From: CAVQOB01 sp963714325
GTDB lineage: Bacteria; Pseudomonadota; Alphaproteobacteria; Rhizobiales; Hyphomicrobiaceae
Direction: 5' to 3'
DNA length: 64,000 nt
NCBI GenBank assembly: GCA_963714325.1
Contig: CAVQOB010000013.1
Coordinates: forward strand, 34,304-98,303
Positions 45,937-55,209 of the stretch are shown here, piece by piece. A program made the position numbers and the translations under genes. A model generated the notes under the pieces. The model had not been told where the DNA came from and did not search any database. It saw only the letters and a program-made list of their open reading frames with translations. Numbering within the stretch: position 1 is the stretch's first letter; each line of letters begins with the position of its first letter.

Positions 45937-46533
45937 TTATCGCCACATCAAGAGAACAGAACCTGCCAGGAGGACACCCATTGCAACATTGAAGCGGCGC
46001 GCGTTGCCCTGATCGCGCAGCAGTTGCTGGATCGTGGCGCCAAGGCCCAGCCAGAGAAGCCCGCACGGCAGCGCGGCCATGACGAACAGCAGGCCGAAGA
46101 GCAGGGCCTGAACAAGCGGATTGGCCGCTGTTGACTGCAAATAGGTGCTGGCGGCGCCGACGGCAACCATCCATCCCTTGGGATTGATCCACTGAAACAG
46201 CGCTGCTTCGAGCAGACCGACCGGCTTGGCGGCGGTCGTCGCAGTGGACGGCCCGGACTTGGCAATTTTCCACGCCAGCCAGAGCAGGAACGCAGCGCCG
46301 GACCAGTTCAGTGCGTTCAGCAGAAGTGGTTGACTGGTCACAATCTGGCCAAGGCCCATGGCGCTGACAAACAGCAGCGTTCCCATGCCCACGCCCGCGC
46401 CAATGACACACGGCAATCCGCGCCAGAAGCCGACCGCCGCTCCGGTGGCCACGATCATGGTATTGCTTGGCCCCGGCGTAATCGCCGCGACGACAGCAAA
46501 GACAAAAAACGCGATGGCTTGGTCGAGTGTCAT
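45937..46533 (-). CDS. LysE-family amino acid exporter
   Basis: A protein of about 198 residues, all helical membrane segments, with the family N-terminus TLDQAIAFFVFAVVAAITPGPSN and the NPKGW motif mid-protein. LysE/RhtB proteins export amino acids or homoserine lactones. The start at 46533 (MTLDQA) is preferred for family fit; an ATG 18 nt upstream is in frame. Confidence 0.88.
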   Translation of the reverse strand: MTLDQAIAFFVFAVVAAITPGPSNTMIVATGAAVGFWRGLPCVIGAGVGMGTLLFVSAMGLGQIVTSQPLLLNALNWSGAAFLLWLAWKIAKSGPSTATTAAKPVGLLEAALFQWINPKGWMVAVGAASTYLQSTAANPLVQALLFGLLFVMAALPCGLLWLGLGATIQQLLRDQGNARRFNVAMGVLLAGSVLLMWR

Positions 46534-46576
46534 CCAAGTGATCGTGGCCATCGGCTGCGATCAGCCGCGTGTTGTG

Positions 46577-46674
46577 CCTCAAATTTTCTGATTGAATTCG
46601 CCCACGTCCGGGAATCCAGCAAGGCGCTTTTCGATATCGCGGAAGATGGCATTACGGCGCGCTTCCGACACCGG
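46577..46674 (-). repeat. Degenerate second copy of the phosphomannomutase 3' end
   Basis: 98 bp matching 47356-47453 at a constant offset of 779 bp, with a ~45-bp identical core (46624-46668). Read on the minus strand it encodes SEARRNAIFRDIEKRL...GEFNQKI and the stop, exactly the C-terminus of the mutase gene. Together the two copies enclose the DUF5615/DUF433 pair. Confidence 0.85.
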
Positions 46675-46731
46675 CAGATTTTTTCGGGGAGGGTGGCGCC
46701 TGGGCAGTGCAATTGCCGACACCGAGCGCGT

Positions 46732-47058
46732 TCAGTACACCTCGGCCACGGTCCCCGCCTGGATGGTTTCGAGCGAGGTCAAGGCAGCTGGTATCAGGCA
46801 GCGGAGATCGTCGATGTCATTGCTGCCCGCCCGCAGGACGAGAACAGCAATCGTTCCATCCGCGATGGGCTGCTGGTAGCGGACATTGGTATCGGTGGTG
46901 ACAAGGACGTCGAAACGTCCGGCCATTGCTGCAAGCAGGGCGCCGTTCGAGAGAAATGCCAAACCGGCATAGCGAGCCGTCTCTACGGTTCCAGCGGCCG
47001 CAAGGTCATGTCGCAATCGCTCCGGCACACAGGCATCGAGAAGAATGCGGCGGGTCAT
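46732..47058 (-). CDS. DUF5615 PIN-like toxin candidate
   Basis: A 108-residue protein beginning RRILLDACVPERLRHDL, with a second acidic site VLVTTDTN. These are the DUF5615/Mut7-C-like PIN features expected of a small RNase. Its start overlaps the upstream DUF433 stop by 4 nt (ATGA). Such DUF433-DUF5615 pairs act as type II toxin-antitoxin systems in other bacteria. It sits inside a duplication of the mutase gene end. Confidence 0.8.
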   Translation of the reverse strand: MTRRILLDACVPERLRHDLAAAGTVETARYAGLAFLSNGALLAAMAGRFDVLVTTDTNVRYQQPIADGTIAVLVLRAGSNDIDDLRCLIPAALTSLETIQAGTVAEVY

Positions 47059-47291
47059 GCGGCCTTCGGCGTTGAGGCCACGCGCATCGCGGCCAATGCG
47101 ATGACCGCAAGCGCGTGTTCTCGACGGACACTCGGAAAATCGGCGAGGAATGCGTCAATCGCGTGCCCTCCGGCGATATAGTCGAACAGCGCCTTTACGG
47201 GCACGCGTGTTCCGTGGAAGCAGGGCGTACCAGACATGTAGTCGGCCCGTTCGCTGACGAGCGGATCTGGGAGTTTGTATTCATCGGGCAT
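47055..47291 (-). CDS. DUF433 antitoxin candidate
   Basis: A 78-residue DUF433 protein with the typical GTPCFHGTRVPVKALFDYIAGG core and a helix-turn-helix-like fold. It would bind DNA and neutralise the DUF5615 partner, whose start overlaps this stop. It is first in the pair, the usual antitoxin position. Confidence 0.82.
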   Translation of the reverse strand: MPDEYKLPDPLVSERADYMSGTPCFHGTRVPVKALFDYIAGGHAIDAFLADFPSVRREHALAVIALAAMRVASTPKAA

Positions 47292-47355
47292 GTCGCGCCT
47301 CCTGTCTCACCCAATGTAGCACGGGCAACAAGCCGGGTCACGACAGCCCGATCCA

Positions 47356-47453
47356 CCTCAAATCTTCTGATTAAACTCCCCAACATCGGGAAAGCCGGCC
47401 AAGCGCTTTTCGATATCGCGGAAGATGGCATTACGGCGCGCTTCCGAGACCGG
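47356..47453 (-). repeat. Phosphomannomutase 3' end, in-gene copy of the flanking duplication
   Basis: The resident copy of the 98-bp segment also found at 46577-46674. It holds the last ~30 codons and the stop of the mutase gene. Confidence 0.85.
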
Positions 47454-48858
47454 GCTTTCGACGACGACGACAAGCTCGGGCTTATTGGACGAGGCGCGCA
47501 CAAGCCCCCAGGTTCCGTCTTCCAGCGTGAAGCGAACACCGTTGACGGTGACCAGATCGACGATTTTGCTGTCGGCAATGACTTCGCCCGATTTATGCGC
47601 GGCGGTGTACTGCGCGATGATCGTGTCGACAATGCCGTACTTTTTTTCGTCGTCACAGTGCGGCGACATGGTCGGCGATTGCCACGTCTTGGGCAATGCG
47701 CGCTTCAAGTCGGCCATGCGATTTGCCGGGCGCACGATCGAGCATGTCGCAGACAGCGATCGCCGCGATCAGCCCGTCGTCGTAGCCGCGACCAAGCGGC
47801 GGCTGGAAGAAGTAGTGGCCGGACTTCTCGAATCCGGCGAGCGCCTTCTGTTCGAAGGTGTAGCGCTTCATGTAGCTGTGGCCGGTCTTCCAGTAGAGCG
47901 TTTTCGCGCCGCGCTCCTTGAGCACGGGATCGGAGGCGAACAAGCCGGTCGACTTCACGTCGGCGATGAAAATCGGATTCTTGTAGACGGCCGACAAATC
48001 GCGCGCCAGCATGACGCCGACAGTATCGGCGAAGATCTCGTGGCCCTCGTTGTCGACGACGCCGCAACGATCGCCATCGCCATCGAAGCCTAAGCCCACG
48101 TCGGCCTTGTGCTTGGTGACCGCTTCGGCCATGGCGTGCAGCATTTTCATGTCTTCGGGGTTCGGATTATAGCGCGGGAACGTGTGATCGGGCTCGCAGT
48201 CGAGTGGGACGACTTCACAGCCCAGCGCTTCAAGAACTTTCGGCGCATAGGGCCCGGCGGTGCCGTTGCCGCAGGCGGCGACGACTTTCAGGCGGCGCTT
48301 GAACTTCGGCCGATCGATCAGCGCCTGCATGTAGCGCTCGGCGAGATCGTCGACGAAGATATAACGGCCGCCGGCGGTCGGTTTGTAGGCGCCGGAAAGG
48401 ACGATTTCCTTGAGACGACTCATCTCGTCGGGGCCGAACGTCATGGGACGCTGCATGCCCATCTTGATGCCGGTCCAGCCGTTGTCGTTGTGGCTGGCGG
48501 TGACCATAGCGACGCCTTCCACCTCAAGGGCGAACTGTGCAAAGTAGGCCATCGGTGACATGGCGAGGCCGATGTCGTGAACCTCGCAACCGCCAGCGAG
48601 GAGGCCGGTCATAAGGGCCTGCTTCACGCTAGCCGAATACCAGCGGTAGTCGTGGCCAACGACCAGGCGCTTCGGCACGCCGCGTTCGGCGAACAGGGTT
48701 GCCATCCCCAGGCCGATGGCATTGAGCCCCATCAGGTTGATCTCCTGCGGAAATAGCCAGCGCGCGTCGTATTCGCGAAAGCCGGTCGGCTTGACGAGCG
48801 GGAAACGCTCGAAGTCGGCAGTATTGGGCTTCAGGTCGGCGCGTGGTTTCGGCAGCAT
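47358..48858 (-). pseudogene. Phosphomannomutase/phosphoglucomutase, one extra base in the frame
   Basis: The start at 48858 (MLPKPRADLKPNTADFERFP) fits the family. The active-site phosphoserine loop is TASHNDNGWTGIKMG, the Mg2+ loop GFDGDGDRCGVVD, and the sugar-binding part EKSGHYFF. The enzyme interconverts hexose 1- and 6-phosphates for surface polysaccharide. The frame fails at 47718 (an extra C in the run reading AAATCGCATGGCC), after which MADLKRALPKTW continues in another frame to GEFNQKI. Removing the base gives 499 residues, the normal length. Probably intact in the organism. Confidence 0.88.
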
Positions 48859-49008
48859 CGGGGATCTCGTCTCGTGGGTCCAGGTCACAGGGAAGTCTAA
48901 CACGCGGTGTGGCGACGTACATTTCGGGCGAATAGCGTTAACGCGCGCCCGGCAATGCCAGAACCGTGGCTGATTTCTGTCGCATGCCGGGAATGGCCGG
49001 ACAAAGGC

Positions 49009-49587
49009 TTATTCTTCAAGGATCAACCGTCCGGCACGCATATCGACCCGGTTCAAACGGCCGAGGAACGACATGCCGAGCAACGTTGTGTTGAGCTTGC
49101 CCGGTTCCGCGATAGCCGCGGCGACATTGCGCACGACGATGTCGCCGATCGCAACCTTGTCGAGCATCACCGGGGCAACGCGGGCGATGCCGTTGGCGGT
49201 CGAAACGCGTTGGGTGTAGTCGCTCTCGCGAGGCTCGATGCCGGCGCGGGCAGCATCCTCGTATTTCAGGGCAACAATCGAGGCACCGGTATCCACCATC
49301 AATCCGATAGGTCGGCCATTGATTTCCGCCTCGGCGTAAAAATGGCCGTGCGCGCCAGCCTTGAGCTCGATGGCCCGGCCTTTTGCGCCAGTATCGCCCG
49401 AAGCGACGCGGCCATTATTTTTGGCGCCGATCTGGAAGGGCGCGCCATCGGCCGGGATACCGGCGGCTTGACGCGCATAGGACGTGACGGACTTGAAATT
49501 CCAAATCGCGACAGCGCCCACCATCAGAACGACGGCAAAACCCGCCAGCTCGGTGACCAAACGCCGGTTTCCGGAAGACATCGCCAT
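49009..49587 (-). CDS. Retropepsin-like aspartic protease (clan AA, TIGR02281 type), copy 1
   Basis: A protein of about 192 residues. The ATG at 49587 follows TTGAGG by 6 nt. There is one N-terminal membrane anchor (~15-35). The aspartic protease core has MVDTGASIVAL (Asp-Thr-Gly) and LLGMSFLGRL near the C-terminus. These proteins are single-domain and would dimerise, facing the periplasm. A paralog follows immediately upstream at 49653-50363. Confidence 0.88.
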   Translation of the reverse strand: MAMSSGNRRLVTELAGFAVVLMVGAVAIWNFKSVTSYARQAAGIPADGAPFQIGAKNNGRVASGDTGAKGRAIELKAGAHGHFYAEAEINGRPIGLMVDTGASIVALKYEDAARAGIEPRESDYTQRVSTANGIARVAPVMLDKVAIGDIVVRNVAAAIAEPGKLNTTLLGMSFLGRLNRVDMRAGRLILEE

Positions 49588-49652
49588 CGCAGGCCTCAAC
49601 TGATCACGGGCTCCGAGGGTTGATCCCCGGCCACGTCACGTGAGCATGCAAC

Positions 49653-50363
49653 TCAGATGCGCAGGGTCAGGAACTCGCCCGAGAACTCATATGACCTGAG
49701 CCTGTTTAAGAAACTCATACCGAGCAAGCTGTCTTTCAGGGTACCGGGCTTTGCAACCAGGGCCTCGATATCGTTGAAGCCGATGGAACCAACGGAAATG
49801 CGCTTCAAGCGGACATGGGCGGCATAAGTCGTGCCATTCGCGGTTTGAACCGGGACTGTGTATCGCAGCTTCGCCATATCGACGCCGAGCGTCTGGGCGT
49901 CGGCGGGCTTGAGAACGACCGTCGACGCGCCGGTGTCGACCAACATCGTGAGGGAGACACTGTTAACCATCGTACGAGCTACAAAGTGACCGTCGGGACG
50001 CTTGCGAATACGAACCGCGCGTTCCCCTTCCTGCTGCACGTCGGCCCGAACGATCGATCCCGGTGGTGCCAACTCCCCGACGATCCGATGACCAAGCGCC
50101 ATCAGCTCGTCGCGAAAGCTATAGCCAGCAACCAAAGATACGGCGAGGACCAGCCAAGTCAGGGCGTCGCGGGCCGCCTGCTGCTTACGGCCGCGATAGC
50201 CGCCGAGCAGCGTCGAGCCGATAAAAACGGCCGTCGCGAGGCCAGCAATCGCAATGGCGACATCGGAGGCGTCGAATCCCGCAATCGTATCGCTCTCCCC
50301 ACGCACCAGCAGGGCAATGCCGGCGACCAGCAGCAGCAAGAGGGCGATCCAGGCTCCCATCAT
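49653..50363 (-). CDS. Retropepsin-like aspartic protease (clan AA, TIGR02281 type), copy 2
   Basis: A 236-residue protein with three hydrophobic segments (~4-22, ~34-54, ~67-86) and a protease domain with MLVDTGASTVVL and LLGMSFLNRL. The motif spacing matches copy 1, but the membrane part is longer, so the two are tandem paralogs with distinct anchors. GGGGAGGGG lies right before the two ATGs. It shares its strand with the DUF1289 gene 12 nt away. Confidence 0.88.
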   Translation of the reverse strand: MMGAWIALLLLLVAGIALLVRGESDTIAGFDASDVAIAIAGLATAVFIGSTLLGGYRGRKQQAARDALTWLVLAVSLVAGYSFRDELMALGHRIVGELAPPGSIVRADVQQEGERAVRIRKRPDGHFVARTMVNSVSLTMLVDTGASTVVLKPADAQTLGVDMAKLRYTVPVQTANGTTYAAHVRLKRISVGSIGFNDIEALVAKPGTLKDSLLGMSFLNRLRSYEFSGEFLTLRI

Positions 50364-50375
50364 CCCCTCCCCTGC

Positions 50376-50570
50376 TCAACCCGCGCGCGCCGGTTGGCTT
50401 GCCGCAATAGCCGGACGCATCCGGCGAAGCGGCAATTCCGCCATGATTCGACGGCGCTCCGATGGCGAGAATGTGGCCCAATTGGTGATTTCGGCAATAG
50501 ATCGGCCGCAACCCGAACAGGCACCGAGCCCCGGGTCAAAAATGCAAACCTTGATGCAAGGCGTTTCCAT
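50376..50570 (-). CDS. DUF1289 small zinc-binding-like protein
   Basis: A 64-residue protein with the full DUF1289 cysteine pattern, PCIKVCIFDPGLGACSGCGR, followed by EITNWATFSPSERRRI. Four cysteines suggest metal binding; the family role is unknown. It is on the same strand as, and 12 nt from, the second aspartic protease. Confidence 0.9.
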   Translation of the reverse strand: METPCIKVCIFDPGLGACSGCGRSIAEITNWATFSPSERRRIMAELPLRRMRPAIAASQPARAG

Positions 50571-50710
50571 AACGGCGCTTTCGAGTGGAACGAGACCTTG
50601 CCAGGATCGCCTGCCATCGGCGAGTTCATTCTACCGGCCAATTTAGGCAACGGCTGGACGAGGTTCAACAGTTTTGACAGATGCCAACAATGGCACGGCG
50701 CAAGCAGGGC

Positions 50711-52372
50711 TCAACGCACGAGTTCGGGAGCCGCGACAATCGTAGCAGGGCGGAGGCGGGCCGGGCGGGGTTGGCGCTGTGCTGACGCGGGTGATGCACT
50801 TGGCGACGACCGACTCATTTGACGGTGACGCTCCTGGCCAAGCGGCTGCAATGGCGGCATGGTCTGCAACACCCGCGCCTTGGGTAACCTGACCATTGCC
50901 GACGTTCCTTTACGCAGCTCGGACTGCAACTCGAACGAGCCGCCGTGCAACTCGACCAGGCTTTGCACGATCGGCAGACCGAGGCCGGTCCCGCCCTCTG
51001 CCGTCTGGTGCGCCAACGAGCCCTGGCCAAACGCCTGCATGACGCGCGGAATTTCGTCCTTGGGGATGCCTGGGCCGGTATCCCTGACAATCAAGGATTG
51101 GCCACCATCCCCGGTATTCGCGACGGAAAGTGTGATGCGACCGCCACGCGGCGTGAATTTCAGCGCGTTTGACATGAGGTTGAGGCAAATCTGGCGCAAC
51201 GCACGCTCGTCGGCCCAGATCGGCTCCAGCTGCGGCGCGAAATCCTGCTCGACGGTGAGGCCCTTGCTTTCGGCGCGCAACTTCAACAGGCGATGGCAAT
51301 CCTCGACAACATCGGCGAGGTGGATCGGTTCTTCGTTGAGCTCGTAATGCCCTGCCTCGATCCGCGACAGATCGAGGATCTCATTGATGACGTGCAGCAG
51401 ATGGCGACCGGAGTCGAAGATGTTATTGGAGTACTCCAGATAGCTCCTGTTCTGCATCGGTCCGAGCAGTTCCGTCTTCATCACTTCCGAAAATCCAACA
51501 ACGGCATTGAGCGGCGTACGCAGTTCATGGCTCATGGTCGCGAGGAACCGCGACTTGGCAACGTTGGCCGCCTCGGCGCGATGGCGCGCCTCGTCAGAGT
51601 TGGCTTTGGCCTCCTCCAGCTCGGCGATCAACGCGTCCTTTTCGGCTCGGAACTCCAACATCGCGATGGCGGTTGCGTGCAACTGGCGCTTAGCGAGAAA
51701 AATGAAGTAGGCGTGCAGCCCGATGGCCATGAATATCATCGCCAGATAGAATGGGTGCGCCTGCCAGGCGAGCCGAATGCAGAGCGCGATCGTCATCGGT
51801 ATCGTGCCGACATAGAGCAGGGTCAGCACCGCGGACGCAAATGTCATACGAATGGCCAGCAGCACCACAAGCGCTGCGAAGACGAAGACGTGACTGACGG
51901 CATTCGTGGTATCGGCACCGACCAGCGCCATGCCGCCCCAGACAATGCCGTTCATGAACTCGAGACGGATGAACCGCGTGCGCCATTCGGCCACGTCGAC
52001 GTCGGCGGCTACCAAGCTCTGAAACCGCTTGCAGGCACGCACCATCGGCCACTTGGCGAGGATCAACAGCCCGAACCAGGCGCAGGCCTCGATGATAGGC
52101 GCCCAGAACATGGACGCCAGCATGAAGGTACAGGCAAGGAGCGGAATGGCGATCTGCGCATCGAGCTCGTTGCGCGCGAACATCTGCAGCAGTTCGTACT
52201 CGAACTCCGGCTTCAGCTGCGAGCCGTTGGTCAAGCGTTCGCGCGCAGCCTTGACGCCATCATTGCGCTCAATGCGGGGCACGCGATCGCCGGGCGCGGG
52301 GCGGCGTGGCGTGGCTGCCTCGTCCGAGCCATGCTCGATCCTGCCGGCGTCCAATGTCATGCCGATAGCCAT
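50711..52372 (-). CDS. Membrane sensor histidine kinase
   Basis: A 553-residue protein. Five or six hydrophobic segments lie between residues ~70 and 230. A short coiled coil (~235-275) leads to HisKA with phospho-acceptor His282 in SHELRTPLNAVVGFSEVM. The HATPase domain has the N box NLMSNALKF, G1 DTGPGIPKDE and G2 GTGLGLPI. There is no PAS or receiver domain and no response regulator next door, so it is an orphan kinase. The signal is unknown. The C-terminal 40 residues are low-complexity. Confidence 0.92.
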   Translation of the reverse strand: MAIGMTLDAGRIEHGSDEAATPRRPAPGDRVPRIERNDGVKAARERLTNGSQLKPEFEYELLQMFARNELDAQIAIPLLACTFMLASMFWAPIIEACAWFGLLILAKWPMVRACKRFQSLVAADVDVAEWRTRFIRLEFMNGIVWGGMALVGADTTNAVSHVFVFAALVVLLAIRMTFASAVLTLLYVGTIPMTIALCIRLAWQAHPFYLAMIFMAIGLHAYFIFLAKRQLHATAIAMLEFRAEKDALIAELEEAKANSDEARHRAEAANVAKSRFLATMSHELRTPLNAVVGFSEVMKTELLGPMQNRSYLEYSNNIFDSGRHLLHVINEILDLSRIEAGHYELNEEPIHLADVVEDCHRLLKLRAESKGLTVEQDFAPQLEPIWADERALRQICLNLMSNALKFTPRGGRITLSVANTGDGGQSLIVRDTGPGIPKDEIPRVMQAFGQGSLAHQTAEGGTGLGLPIVQSLVELHGGSFELQSELRKGTSAMVRLPKARVLQTMPPLQPLGQERHRQMSRSSPSASPASAQRQPRPARLRPATIVAAPELVR

Positions 52373-52515
52373 GGGGCCTTTGTCATGCGAACAGTGCGCG
52401 CAGCCCCCAGGGTCGAACGCTGCCCCGGGTTGCGAGGCGTTAACAATCGGGTCAAATCCCTAAATTCGGGTTTAACAATCGGCAGAATTCATCCGCCACC
52501 CGGGAAAATGATGGC

Positions 52516-53055
52516 ATGGCACGCCGATGGAACCAGCAAAACGGACGCCGCCCTCAATCGGGTGGAATCGCGCGGACACTCGGGTTGCTGATCCTGCTGG
52601 CGGGCTTCGCACTGCTCGCACAATGGATCAACCAGCCGGCGAGCGGCCCCGCGCTCAGTGGTATAGCGCAGGTGATCGATGGCGATAGCCTGCGCCTCTC
52701 CGGGCGCGAGTTGCGCCTCAAAGGGCTCGATGCGCCGGAGGGACGCCAGAGTTGTCAGCGCGACGGGCGCGACTGGCCCTGCGGCGAGGCCGCAGCCGAC
52801 CGCTTGCGTGCGCTGACCTTTCGTCGCTCGACCACGTGCGAGGTGGTTGAAACCGATCGCTTCAACCGTGGGCTCGCGTACTGCAAGGCGGAGGGCGAAG
52901 ATATCAATGCCCGCATGGTCGCTGACGGTATGGCCGTCAGCTTCGGCGACTACAGCCGGGAAGAAGCCGCCGCCCGCGCCGCGAAACGAGGCATATGGAA
53001 TGGCACATTTGAAAAACCGCAGGACTGGCGGCGACGCAATGGCGTTGGGCGATGA
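52516..53055 (+). CDS. Thermonuclease-family (SNase-like) protein
   Basis: A 179-residue protein with an N-terminal membrane anchor/signal (TLGLLILLAGFALLAQW). The staphylococcal-nuclease fold has VIDGDSLRLSGRELRLKGLDAPEG, an inserted pair of cysteines (SCQRDGRDWPC), and DRFNRGLAYCKAEGEDINARMV with the catalytic Arg. It is a secreted or anchored nuclease. It is divergent from the histidine kinase. Confidence 0.92.
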   Translation: MARRWNQQNGRRPQSGGIARTLGLLILLAGFALLAQWINQPASGPALSGIAQVIDGDSLRLSGRELRLKGLDAPEGRQSCQRDGRDWPCGEAAADRLRALTFRRSTTCEVVETDRFNRGLAYCKAEGEDINARMVADGMAVSFGDYSREEAAARAAKRGIWNGTFEKPQDWRRRNGVGR

Positions 53056-53145
53056 CGGCAATCCCGCCAAACTTGCGTAACGGAGATTGCTCCCCTACCA
53101 ATGCGACTGAGATTGCAGCCAAGCATGAACATCGGAGCGCGACCC

Positions 53146-53757
53146 ATGAAAATTCTCGAGACCAAGCTAGCGCCCAATCCACGCCGTGTGCGCATGTTCC
53201 TGGCTGAAAAAGGCATCACGGTTCTCTTCGAAGAGTACGACCTGATGAAGGGAGCGCTGAAGACGCCGGAGTTCACGAAACTGAACAAATTCCAGCGTGT
53301 GCCGGTGTTGGTGTTGGATGATGGCACGGCGATCTCGGAGACGGTCGCGATCTGCCGTTACTTCGACGAGCTGCAACCGGCACCAGCCTTATTCGGGACA
53401 GGGGCACTTGGTCGCGCGACCGTCGAGATGTGGAACCGGCATATGGAACTGGGCCTTTTGAACGCCGTGGCAAGCACGTTCCGGCATACCCACCCGGCAA
53501 TGGCGAACCTCGAAGTGCCGCAGGTCAAGGAATGGGGCGAGGCGAACAAGCCAAAGGCGCAAGCGATCCTGACGATGATGGATGCTGAGCTGGCGACGCG
53601 CCGGTTCATTGCGGGCGCCGATTTTTCGATCGCCGACATCACAGCTGTCGTGGCCATCGACTTCATGCGGCCGGCGCGGATAACACGGCCCGAGGGGCTC
53701 GCAAACCTTGATCGCTGGTATGGCGAGGTTTCGGCACGGCCCAGTGCGAAAGCCTGA
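53146..53757 (+). CDS. Glutathione S-transferase family protein
   Basis: A 203-residue protein. The start at 53146 (MKILETKLAPNPRRVRMF) is chosen over 53101 because GGAG lies about 10 nt upstream and it fits the family. The thioredoxin-like N-domain has PNPRRVR and RVPVLVLDDGTAISETVAICRY (cis-Pro in VPVL, glutathione-contacting ES/ET). The helical C-domain has FSIADITAVVAIDF. It conjugates or reduces with glutathione; the substrate is unknown. Confidence 0.92.
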   Translation: MKILETKLAPNPRRVRMFLAEKGITVLFEEYDLMKGALKTPEFTKLNKFQRVPVLVLDDGTAISETVAICRYFDELQPAPALFGTGALGRATVEMWNRHMELGLLNAVASTFRHTHPAMANLEVPQVKEWGEANKPKAQAILTMMDAELATRRFIAGADFSIADITAVVAIDFMRPARITRPEGLANLDRWYGEVSARPSAKA

Positions 53758-53786
53758 TCGCCACGGCAAAACGCGGAGGCGCACAG

Positions 53787-54530
53787 ATGAAATTGACGGT
53801 CATCGGATGCGGAGATGCTTTTGGTTCGGGCGGGCGGCGGCAGACCGGCTATCTGCTTGAAGCCGGCGACAAGTTGCTGCTGATCGATTGCGGCGCAACG
53901 ACGGTGATGGGCTTTAATGCACTCGGCCTCGACACCCGGCGCGTGCGATCGATTGTCATCTCGCACTTGCATGGCGATCACTTTGCGGGGCTCATCTGGT
54001 GGATGTTGCACGCGATATATGTCGCCAAGCGAACCGAGCCTCTGGAAGTATGGGGACCAGCTGGGATCGAGGCACGCTTCCTGGCGGCGACGGAGATTTT
54101 ATTCCCAGGCAGCAGCAAGGTCGCGCGCGGTTTCGCGCTGAGCTTTCACGTAATGCACGCGGGTGCTGGGGTAACGATTGAAGGGCTGTCGGTCACCGCG
54201 TTCGATGTCAGCCATCCCTCGGGCGCGCCCTCGCATGCGCTGCGATTCGAGCGCGAGGGCAAGACGCTGGCATTCACCGGCGACAGCGAGTGGATCGATG
54301 GACTGGTGGACGTTGGGCGCGGCGCTGACCTGTACATCATGGAATGCTACCGCTACGCCGCCGAACCGCGCTATCACATGAGCTGGTCGACCATCGCCAC
54401 CAAGCTCGATTCTATCAGCGCCAAGCGCATCATGCTGACGCACATGGCCGACGACATGCTGGCGCGGCGCGGCGACATCGCCGAGGCGCGCGTGATCTTC
54501 GCCTCGGACGGCCTCGTGGTCGATGTCTGA
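53787..54530 (+). CDS. MBL-fold metallohydrolase (ribonuclease Z-like)
   Basis: A 247-residue protein with the zinc motif SHLHGDHFAGL (~62-72), Asp in FTGDSEW (~171), further His in DVSHPSG and the final LTHMADDM. The layout matches small RNase Z/AttM-like hydrolases. GGAGG lies about 8 nt before the ATG. The end overlaps the next gene by 8 nt. Confidence 0.88.
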   Translation: MKLTVIGCGDAFGSGGRRQTGYLLEAGDKLLLIDCGATTVMGFNALGLDTRRVRSIVISHLHGDHFAGLIWWMLHAIYVAKRTEPLEVWGPAGIEARFLAATEILFPGSSKVARGFALSFHVMHAGAGVTIEGLSVTAFDVSHPSGAPSHALRFEREGKTLAFTGDSEWIDGLVDVGRGADLYIMECYRYAAEPRYHMSWSTIATKLDSISAKRIMLTHMADDMLARRGDIAEARVIFASDGLVVDV

Positions 54531-55200
54531 GAAGGCGCGCCGACAATGTCTCGAGACGCTCGAGGCTGACATCGGCGCCTGTCGATTGTGCCGCGACCAG
54601 CCACGCGGCAAACCTTTGCCGCACGAACCACGGCCGGTTGTACGGTTGAGCGCGACCGCGCGGATCGCAGTTTGCGGGCAGGCGCCAGGGACTAGGGTCC
54701 ATGCTTCAGGGATCCCGTTCACCGACCGATCGGGCGACCGGTTGCGCGACTGGCTCGGTGTGACATCGGAAGAATTTTATGATTCCCGCCGCATGGCCAT
54801 CGTGCCGATGGGATTTTGCTTTCCCGGCCATGACGCCAAAGGTGGCGACCTTCCGCCGCGACCGGAATGTGCGGCGACATGGCATGCGCGAATTTTCGCG
54901 GCCATGCCACAGGTCACATTGATCGTGCTGCTCGGCCAATCGGCCATGCGCTGGCACTTGAGCAATGACTGTCCACCAACCGTGAGCGAGACGGTTGAAC
55001 GCTGGCAATCCTATCTCGAACGCACGGAACGGCCACGTTGTCTGCCGCTGCCCCATCCATCCTGGCGCAACAATGGCTGGCTGAAGGCACATCCTTGCTT
55101 CGAGAAAACCCTCCTGCCGGCGCTAAAAGCTGAGGTCAGGGCTTGCCTTGATGCCAATCCAGGCAGAGCCAGGGTTGCCTCGCGAGCGCCGGCGTCGTAA
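54523..55200 (+). CDS. Uracil-DNA glycosylase family protein
   Basis: A 225-residue protein of the UDG-like fold: CRLCRDQPRGKP, the active-site motif GQAPGTRVHASGIPFTDRSGD, and the second motif LPHPSWRNNGW near the C-terminus. The lone Cys pair suggests it could be related to Fe-S UDGs, but the full four-Cys set is not clear. It probably removes deaminated bases, though several members of this branch lack tested activity. It is coupled to the MBL gene by an 8-nt overlap. Confidence 0.87.
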   Translation: MSEKARRQCLETLEADIGACRLCRDQPRGKPLPHEPRPVVRLSATARIAVCGQAPGTRVHASGIPFTDRSGDRLRDWLGVTSEEFYDSRRMAIVPMGFCFPGHDAKGGDLPPRPECAATWHARIFAAMPQVTLIVLLGQSAMRWHLSNDCPPTVSETVERWQSYLERTERPRCLPLPHPSWRNNGWLKAHPCFEKTLLPALKAEVRACLDANPGRARVASRAPAS

Positions 55201-55209
55201 GGCGCGGGG

